Assembly: GCA_021432635.1 (NCBI GenBank)
Contig: MU270037.1
Span: 826,047 to 890,046, forward strand
Length of the DNA: 64,000 nucleotides
DNA from: Thozetella sp. PMI_491
Taxonomy: Eukaryota; Ascomycota; Sordariomycetes; Chaetosphaeriales; Chaetosphaeriaceae
Direction: 5' to 3'
This document shows positions 56,618-64,000 of this stretch, in pieces (within the stretch, counting starts at the first letter, position 1; every line of letters starts with the position of its first letter). Both the position numbers and the translations under genes were made by a program. The notes under the pieces were generated by a model, which did not search any database, was not told where the DNA came from, and saw only the letters and a program-made list of their open reading frames with translations.

Positions 56618-58903
56618 ATGGCGAACGTAGCCACCGTCAAGGTGGCGGTCAAGGAGACGCTGATCGGGTCCCAGGAACCGGCCCAGCCCACCGCACAAGT
56701 CAAGGCCCGGTTCACTACCTATGCGATCAAGGATGCCGAGACCGGCGACCTCTACATGGGACCTGACCAGTTTATCGATGCGATTGCACCGCCCGATGAG
56801 GACTACGTAGGTCGACTTGTTTCTTTCTTCCGCGCTCCTTCTCTCCCTGCAGCAGGTGGCGACGCTGTGACAGCCGGCTGACGCAGCTGAGGAAAACAGC
56901 ACAAGATCAAGCGGGAGCAATACTCGATCCTGTTCTTCGTCGCCGACCGGACAAGCAAGGGCAAGGTTACCCTATCGGACTGGGCCTACTTCGAGAACTT
57001 GCTCAACAAGCCCGACGCCGAGTATGAGATCGCGTTCCGCCTCTTCGACGTCGAGCGCCTCGGAAATGTGAGCTTCGGGAACTTCAAGAAGCTGTACGAG
57101 CTCAACAAAGGCGCAGATAGCATCCCGTTCAACTGGGACTCCGAGTGGGCCAACCTCTACACCGGAAGCAAGTCCAAGAGGCACACCCTCGACTATGCCC
57201 AGTTCTCGCAGATGCTGCGCGGCCTCCAGGGTGAGAGAATCCGACAGGCATTCCAGCTGTTCGACAAGAACGGCGATGGTTACATCGAGCCGGAGGAGTT
57301 TGAGCGCATCATCATGGAGACGGCCAAGCACAAGCTATCGGACCATCTGCTCGAGAACTTGCATACCCTGTGCAACATCTCGACCGGCAGCAAGGTGTCG
57401 TACGCCAACGTGCGAGCCTTCCAGAACATGATCAAGGAGATGGACCTGGTTGAGCTCATTGTGCGTCGCGCATGCGCGAAGAGCACAGACGGCAAGATCA
57501 CGAGGTCTGAGTTCCTCAACCAGGCGGCCAGGATCACCCGCTTCTCCCTCTTCACCCCGATGGAGGCCGATATCCTCTTCCACTTTGCCAGCATCGACGA
57601 GCCGTCCGGCAGGCTTGGTCTCAAGGACTTTGCCAAAGTCCTCGATCCTTCGTGGAGAAGCCCCGAGGAAGCAGACGATAGCGCTCGGTCAGCGCTGGCC
57701 GCGGCCAAGCCCAAGTCCCAGCAGGTGCTCCACAGGATTTTCGAGTCGAGCTACAACTTCATGCTGGGAAGTGTTGCCGGCGCCTTCGGCGCTTTCATGG
57801 TCTACCCTATCGATCTGGTCAAGACAAGAATGCAGAACCAGCGAGGGGCCTCCCCTGGACAACGGCTGTACACCAACTCGATCGACTGCTTCAGGAAGGT
57901 TATTCGCAACGAGGGTGTACGGGGTCTATACTCTGGCGTTTTGCCTCAGCTGGTTGGCGTCGCCCCGGAGAAGGCCATTAAGCTCACGGTCAACGACCTT
58001 GCCCGAAAGTATTTCACCGACAAGCAGGGCCAGATCTGGTGGGCCCACGAGGTGATTGCCGGTGGCACGGCTGGTGCTTGCCAGGTGGTGAGTAGTACCC
58101 ATCTCGATCATGTCGCTATAGACTGAGCCAGGACAAGATTCTGACTACTTTGCCCTTAGGTCTTTACAAACCCACTCGAAATTGTCAAGATTCGCCTGCA
58201 GGTACAGGGCGAGGTCGCAAAGACGGTGGACGGCGCGCCGAAGCGCTCTGCTATGTGGATCGTTCGGAACCTGGGTCTGGTCGGCCTCTACAAGGGGGCG
58301 TCAGCTTGCTTGCTTCGGGACGTTCCCTTCTCTGCCATTTACTTCCCCACCTACTCGCATCTCAAGAAGGATCTCTTCGGCGAGTCTCCGACTAAGAAGC
58401 TGGGTGTCGTCCAGCTCCTGACGGCCGGTGCCATCGCCGGCATGCCCGCTGCATATCTCACTACGCCCTGTGACGTGATCAAGACGCGCCTGCAGGTCGA
58501 GGCGCGCAAGGGCGACACTGCCTACACTGGCCTTCGCCACGCCGCCAGTACGATATGGAAGGAGGAGGGCTTCAAGGCCTTCTTCAAAGGTGGGCCGGCG
58601 CGTATCCTGCGGTCGTCTCCCCAGTTCGGCTTCACTCTCGCCGCGTACGAAGTCCTCCAGAGCGTGATTCCCTTCCCTGGAAACAAGGCAGAGGACCGGG
58701 TCCATACGGGCGTCGCTGAGGCCATATCGACCCTGAAGGAGAAGACTGCCGTGGACAGCCCGTTCACACGCTCGCGCAACGTTCTCAAGACGGTCCTGGA
58801 CATCGACGAGGACTTTGGTCGCAATCGCCTGACGAACGAGGCTACCTGGAAGGCCCTACCCAAGTTTATGGGAGGCGGAGGCGGTGCCCTCGGTAGCCAG
58901 TAG
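56618..58903 (+). CDS. Mitochondrial aspartate/glutamate carrier with EF-hands (AGC, aralar/citrin type)
   Basis: Exons 56618-56806, 56900-58087 and 58160-58903 encode about 706 residues; introns are 93 and 72 nt. It exchanges aspartate for glutamate plus a proton across the inner mitochondrial membrane and supports the malate-aspartate shuttle. The N-terminal half is a regulatory EF-hand region; a canonical calcium loop [13 protein letters not shown] starts at 185, the other hands being degenerate ([13 protein letters not shown]). Three solute-carrier repeats follow, each with Px[DE]xx[KR]: PIDLVKTR (366), PLEIVKIR (464) and PCDVIKTR (562). A C-terminal tail of about 90 residues ends in a glycine run. 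The length and order match human SLC25A12/13 better than the shorter yeast Agc1 relatives. The start is an ATG with A at -3. Confidence 0.95.
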
Positions 58904-61037
58904 AGCCCATCTGGGCCTTCACTAGGCACCGTCGGAAGACCTTGTCTCTCCAGGCGGCCGCATCTGTATAGCACAACAACGTCTCTGCTCGGCATAAAAG
59001 TGTGACGTTTTTTTTTTTCAGACTGTTGTCAGCCTTCCGGATCGCTTCGACCTTTAGACGTTGCTCTCACCAAGTAGAGAAGGGGAAGGGGGGCTCGCGG
59101 CTCTTGGTTGCTTTTTAGCCGCGTTTTTGTTATTTATGGCTGCATGATGGAAGAGGTAGACGTCGCCGCCATTCACATATGCGTTGAGGGTTCGGCTTCC
59201 CGACAGGCGTTAAGAGGGTACAAGGTGCAGAAATCTTGCTTTGGGGCAAGCCGAACTGGTTAACATTTGCTTTTGCACACTGAAGCGCTAAATAGTTGCA
59301 TCTTCTAGAAACGGAGTGGCTCTAGGTAGCTGCTCCAATGTAGAGTAACCAGGAAAGTATTTTTCCCGCTCCTCCCGGCGCTCCCGTGCCAGGATCGCTG
59401 CATCCTTCCCCTGCGACAGCCCCAACCATGTAGGAGCGTGAGGGCTAGGCTGAAAACTTCACTTCGAATTCATGTGCTCGAGTCTGAGCTACCCGGGAAT
59501 CGCAGCACGGGTTTGCCCACAGGCCGTCACTGTAAGCTTCTTGGTCAGCTTCGGTAGAGCTACAGGTGTGTCAAGCTAAGGTGGAAGCAGGAGCTCAGAA
59601 GTGCGGAGACGAGAAGGCACAAAAGGGGAAGAATCATAAATGCATGGCGAGCATTGAGTGGGATTTTTCTCCCTTCAGGTATGAACACAGTGGGCTAGGA
59701 CGCTGTGCAAGTGTAAACGATTCTAGGCTTTTGAAATGATGCTAGGGTCTTGTGAACTACCTGCTGTCTGGAATCCTACGATGGCATCTACTGCGTCGGC
59801 AGCAAGGCTACCTAATTTGACAGCATCGCTGCAAGAACAAAGTGATGACACTCCGGCGTTGCCTTTTATGTATGTTGAAGAGCTTTTCGAGATCATCTAT
59901 AACAAAGTACCTACAAACTCCCTCATAGTCACCAGTATACTCCTATCATTCCTACTTCTTGTCTTTTTGTCCTAGCTACTCTAGATGCCCCGCTTCAGGC
60001 CGATCGTCAAATCGGTAAAGAGAAAGTGAAGAGGCGTCATAAGTTTTGCTTTCGTCGCTGCTATTCGAACCTTCGCATCCTCATCATCATGTTCCCGACC
60101 GACCTTTACATACACCTTAACTCAAGATATACGAGCAGTTCCCAGAAATGCTTTATAGAATGTCCCTACGCGGAAATTCGGACTCGTAGGGAGCTTCTAC
60201 ACACCAAATAACAGGCGACCCCTAGAGAGGGGTGGCTCTACTGATGGTATAAGACAGCCATGGGGCGCCTGGCCAACCCTAGTCGTCGAAGCCGAGGATG
60301 TAGCATCTTTGCGCAGTGTATGCGTGAGCATGCAGTCGCCGGTTTCGATGTCAAACTACGATGTCACATGGTCCTCTCGCCAAGTTCGACCATGAGCATC
60401 CCGAGATCCTCGTGGAGAATTGGTAAGAGAAATCGACAGCCCCACCGCGACGAAGTGCTAGCACCACTCGAAGCGTAACTGCAGCGGTTCAAAGCATAAA
60501 GACTCCAGGCCCTCCAATGCTCCAGCACAGCGTTGCCATAGCTGAGAATATAGCAAATGGCCCCGTATTGTACAATATCAGGTGCGAGAGGAGGGCTTTT
60601 TTATCAGTGCCCAGCAGCTGAACGAAGTAGAACCGAAACTCGTGGACAATAGCGATTTAGACAAAGAACGAACGCCCCGCAGTCGAGACTACGTATAACC
60701 CAAGTTGGGTGGATAGCGGAAATGGTGTATGCTGTTCTAGTTGCTGAGGCTAGCACTTCGCAGGGGGTTCAATGTACTGTACAGGATAATTCACAAGAAG
60801 CTAACCTAGCGAGCTATACGATACCCGGGCCTGCAGCTCTCTGGTTTCAGCGTTGCAGTATTTACGGCGTATGCCTGCTGCCTCATGGCATTTGGCGCAT
60901 GTCGCCTGACGATTTGGGGTGTTTCTCCGCCAGAGACAGACCCACTATGCATACATTCTGCAGTCACAGCCGAAGTGCAGCTGCATATACCTGCGGTACC
61001 ACCCCCATCGGACGTCCGCTCCACAGCGTTTAGGTAC
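58904..61037. other. Gene-poor AT-richer region
   Basis: About 2.1 kb between the carrier 3' end and the 3' end of the F-box-like gene. It is AT-richer than flanking genes from 59.6 to 60.8 kb. A 79-codon frame from an ATG at 59736 ends in a hydrophobic tail but has no other support. No repeat family or RNA gene was recognised. Confidence 0.4.
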
Positions 61038-61940
61038 TTAACTCCAGCCCCTCAGCCTCTTGCGCTCGCGCTCGTCCGCCGCGACGTATTTCTCGACCTC
61101 CCTCCCGACCGGCGCCGTCATGCTCGCGGCCAACCACCGCAAATAGCCCTCGAAGCCCGTGGTGCTGCCGACGATGCGCACCTTGCGCACCCCGCGCACG
61201 CCCTCGAACCGCTCGAGCACGTCGACGCCCGCCCCGCCCCAGAACGTCGCTTGCCAAACTTCCAGCGCGAGCTCGTCGGCGCCCGTGAAGGCCGCCGTCA
61301 CCGCCTCCGCCGTGAAGGGGCAGGCAATGTCCAGGCGCACCGACATCCGCCACCGGCGGATCTGCGCAAGTGCGCCGGGCTGTGTGACGGGGTGGTTAAA
61401 GGCGCGCAGGCGCGGCAGCGACGTGAGCAGCGACGTATGCGCCTGCCATGTGTTGGCGCCGTACAGCATGGGTGCCGCCTCGGTGTACACTTGGGCGCAC
61501 GTCGCGAGCAGGGCCGGGTAGACACGCGGGCCATTGCCTGGCGCGTCCTGGTGCTTCCCGTACGGCGGGAGCAACAGGAGGTGCGAGTAGATCTCGAGGC
61601 GCACTTCAAGGGGCAGCGTGAGGAAGGTGGGAGGCGGGCGCCGGGTTATCGGCATAGCGGAGAAGCAACCTTCGGGCGTGGGGGCGGACGCGATGCAGTC
61701 TGTTGCATACGAGCCGACGTCCTTTTCTGGTTCTCTTCGTCCCCACGCCTGTGTCTCTGCCTCTCGCTCGTCGTCAGCTTGCTCATGTTGAGCTTGGACT
61801 GGCTTGAGGCGTCGGCTCAGGGGGAATGGCAGCAAGAGTTCAATCAGGAGTCGCATCCAGGGAACGGTGACGAGGATTTTGGCCGTCGACGACAGCGAGC
61901 CCTTGAGAACGGCGCCCATGGTGAGGATCGGAAAGGACAT
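61038..61940 (-). CDS. F-box-like/2EXR-type hypothetical protein
   Basis: A single exon of 300 residues from an ATG at 61940. Around residue 107 it has FLTLPLEVRLEIYSHLLLLP, the pattern at the start of fungal F-box-like and 2EXR domains. It is followed by the usual YPALLATCAQVYTEAAPMLYGANTW, here two parts, YPALLATCAQVYTEAA and MLYGANTWQ. Such proteins are very numerous in filamentous fungi; a few serve as SCF ubiquitin-ligase adaptors, but most have no known role. The first 100 residues are unrelated to the domain. The true start could therefore be an internal ATG at 61655 (MPITRRPPPTFLTLP), just before the domain. No partner gene lies beside it. Confidence 0.75.
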   Translation of the reverse strand: MSFPILTMGAVLKGSLSSTAKILVTVPWMRLLIELLLPFPLSRRLKPVQAQHEQADDEREAETQAWGRREPEKDVGSYATDCIASAPTPEGCFSAMPITRRPPPTFLTLPLEVRLEIYSHLLLLPPYGKHQDAPGNGPRVYPALLATCAQVYTEAAPMLYGANTWQAHTSLLTSLPRLRAFNHPVTQPGALAQIRRWRMSVRLDIACPFTAEAVTAAFTGADELALEVWQATFWGGAGVDVLERFEGVRGVRKVRIVGSTTGFEGYLRWLAASMTAPVGREVEKYVAADERERKRLRGWS

Positions 61941-63116
61941 GTTTCTTGGTCCAACTTGGAGGAAGGATTCTTGGATCGGTTGGGTCGCTATGGTTGTGGC
62001 TTGTTCGAGAGGTAAGCACCAAAATTACACTTGAGACGGCGACAGCGGGGCCCGAGAATGGAGACTTATGCTCCCCCAAACTCTTTCATCGAGTATTCGA
62101 AGTCGTCCAGGCGAGAAACAGTGGGAACCCAGCGAGGTATATAGAAAATACAAAAGACAGGCCCGAATGCGGCAGAAAAGCCCGAGAAGGTAGCGCAGAG
62201 GCTAAGACTACAACGCAAGGATGAGTGCCAATCCCCTCCTGCAAGATGTCCCCCCCCCCCCCCCCTTCAGCACCTCGCCGGCAATCCGGTCCCCTAAGCC
62301 CTCCAACAGAAATCAGCGGGAGCCAAGGAAGGTTTCCGGTTTCTGGTTGGGATTAGACTCGACCAGCTCGATGGCACCAGCGCCAGTGCCGTCGACGTGT
62401 CCTGCCAATCAGATCCGGCTGAGCCGGCGTCCGGCTGACACCTGGATCGCGGCGGACCTCTGCGCTGCTGCATGCTAAAATGCCGCTGACGGCGGCGACG
62501 TTCCAGAGCTCCATTCTAGCGAGCGAGCGAGCGAGAAGATGCATCTGCTGGCGCCTGACGCCGGCCTTCCAGTGTCGCGTGGCGTCCTCCAAATCCCACC
62601 ACCCCAGCCCCCACGCGACGCAATGCCGCAATGCGCGTGTATCTATGTCTGTGTCTGTGTCTGTGTCTATCGCTAGGCTCTGGGGGGTTGGGGGGATGTG
62701 GTTGGAAGGGGGGGGTAACAGGTTACTAGGCAAAGGCTTTTTTGGTTTCCGAGTCTACATCGTATCGCCGGCGCTCGGCGTTCGTCTAATTTGGCATTTG
62801 GAGCACGAGACGCGGTGGGTCCCCATCGATGTCCTCCTTCCCTTACCTATTCTCTAGACGTTATCCCACCGTTCATCCTCCCACCTCCCCCATTTATGGC
62901 TACCTTAGCTTACGTGGTAGTATAACACGGCAAGAAGCACGATCTAGTGGCAGCCGTTACGCGACCACGACTGTCGGTCTGTGTGTAGGGTCACCCAGCC
63001 AATCATCCCTGGAAAGAGGAAACCAAGAGCCTCGCCTCTTGGCCCCCCCCTTCCCCCCCTCTCCTCCTGCTTGATACAGACCGTGATTCCAAACTGCCTC
63101 GTTGCCGCCGCCCGAC
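61941..63116. promoter_or_regulatory. Divergent intergenic region with simple repeats
   Basis: About 1.2 kb between two genes pointing apart, so it must hold both promoters. It contains a run of C at about 62250-62266, a GAGC tetranucleotide tract at about 62519-62533, and a TGTGTC tract at about 62650-62670. No gene was recognised. Confidence 0.45.
62650..62670 (+). repeat. TGTGTC microsatellite
   Basis: About three and a half copies of a hexanucleotide TGTGTC/TGTCTG in tandem, seen directly. Confidence 0.7.
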
Positions 63117-64000
63117 ATGGAGCTTCTGCCGGCCATCTCGGCCTTCTTCGGCTGGATCTACTTCATTTGCTGGTCGCTCTCGTTCTATCCGCAGGCGATC
63201 CTCAACTATCGGCGCAAGTCGACATCGGGTACCACGGTCGACTTCCCCCTACTCAACTGCCTCGGTGCGGCTCCCCCCTAAGCTACTTAGGTAGCTATCA
63301 AATCCGTGCTGACGCTTTGCTGACCGGCTACTAAAAGGATTCTCGGCATACATGGTGGCTAACATCGCTTTCTACTATTCACCGCTCATTAGGGCCCAAT
63401 ACGGTGCCCGCAACCGCGGCCTGACGCCGACCGTGCAGTTCAACGATATCACATTCGCTGCGCACGGCCTCTTGATGTCTGTGATCGTGACCAGCCAGTA
63501 CTTCTTGCCCCGTGCGTGGGGGCTGACGCCCAGCATCGGGAATCGTCCGAGTCGTTTGATCCTGGGCATCTTCTTCGGCTGCGTGCTCGGCGTGGTCGCC
63601 GTCATCTTCGTCGTGCTCGGCTCGCCGGATCGCGACAGCTTGGGGCACGAGGCGGCGGGCGCCTGGGTCTGGCTCGATGCCATCTACGCCATCTCGTACG
63701 TGAAGCTCGTCGTCACGCTGGTCAAGTACACGCCGCAGGTGCTGTTTAACATCCGCAACAAGAGCACCCGCGGCTGGAGCATGCTGCAGATCCTGCTGGA
63801 CTTCTCAGGCGGCATTCTGAGCATCGCCCAGCAGGGTATCGACAGCTGGATCCAGCACGACATCTCGGGCGTGACGGGAAATCCCGTCAAGTTTCTGTTG
63901 GGCAATGTGTCAATAGGCTATGACCTGATCTTTATGGCGCAACACTACATCCTGTACCGGGGGGCGGCCGGCATTGACCCCGAGACGGACGCCCTGCTCG
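63117..64000 (+). CDS. Cystinosin-type PQ-loop lysosomal/vacuolar cystine transporter (3' end outside window)
   Basis: Exons 63117-63264 and 63338 onward; the frame is still open at 64000, giving about 270 residues so far. The 73-nt intron has a GTGCGG donor and a CTAAAAG acceptor and splits a Gly codon (LG|FSAYM). Cystinosin exports cystine from the lysosome or vacuole with a proton. Two PQ-loop repeats are visible: [20 protein letters not shown] (about 25-44) and [20 protein letters not shown] (in the second half), within seven expected helices. In the fungal relatives (Ers1-like) the PQ motifs carry the proton-coupling residues. The N-terminus runs straight into the first helix. Only the far C-terminus is missing. 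Confidence 0.93.

Noticed and set aside
1-64000. CRISPR arrays, operons, riboswitches or ribosome-binding sites
   Set aside because: The window is eukaryotic nuclear DNA with spliceosomal introns; no regularly spaced repeat array is present.

Overview
The window is nuclear DNA of a filamentous ascomycete, most likely a member of the Sordariales (Chaetomiaceae-like). Genes carry short 56-170 nt GT-AG introns with fungal branch and acceptor signals. The proteins are of filamentous-fungal type (PTH11/rhodopsin-fold membrane protein, fungal STAG cohesin subunit, Zn2Cys6 factor), and a relic matching the Neurospora-type 5S rRNA is present. I could not run searches, so all family calls come from reading motifs and whole-protein patterns.

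Layout. 1-252: tail of an unidentified gene. 967-7591: a divergent pair, an unidentified proline-rich nuclear-looking protein (-) and a DHX29/YLR419W-type DExH helicase (+). The helicase converges on a secreted GH78-type alpha-L-rhamnosidase (-, 7755-10348). 11753-16724: importin alpha (-) and the telomere protein POT1 (+) share a divergent promoter. 17265-18615: a decayed fragment of a bacterial-type cyclic beta-1,2-glucan synthase (NdvB/GT84). 19322-24505: STAG/Scc3 cohesin subunit and urease accessory protein UreD, both (-). 24.5-27.7 kb: an AT-richer accessory island with a 5S rRNA relic, paired repeats and broken reading frames. 27762-31785: RNA polymerase III subunit RPC4 and a FAD monooxygenase. 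36531-40347: a PTH11-like receptor and a monocarboxylate-type MFS transporter, convergent. 43245-45270: a Zn2Cys6 factor with its zinc cluster near the C-terminus. 52242-54564: cyclin B. 56618-58903: mitochondrial aspartate/glutamate carrier. 61038-61940: an F-box-like protein. 63117-64000: 5' part of a cystinosin homologue.

The gene set is mostly housekeeping: nuclear import, telomere capping, cohesion, Pol III transcription, mitosis and the malate-aspartate shuttle. It is interrupted by gene-poor blocks (31.8-36.5, 40.3-43.2, 45.3-52.2, 54.6-56.6 and 58.9-61.0 kb). The genes do not form one pathway or an evident secondary-metabolite cluster.

The most interesting signals are the glucan-synthase fossil, the truncated 5S rRNA sequence, and a diverged repeat with two copies bracketing about 2 kb of the island and a possible third copy just past the fossil. 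Also notable are a GC-AG intron in POT1, a four-codon first exon in cyclin B, and an unidentified protein with a possible Gag-like core. I did not find a clearly new multi-gene system.
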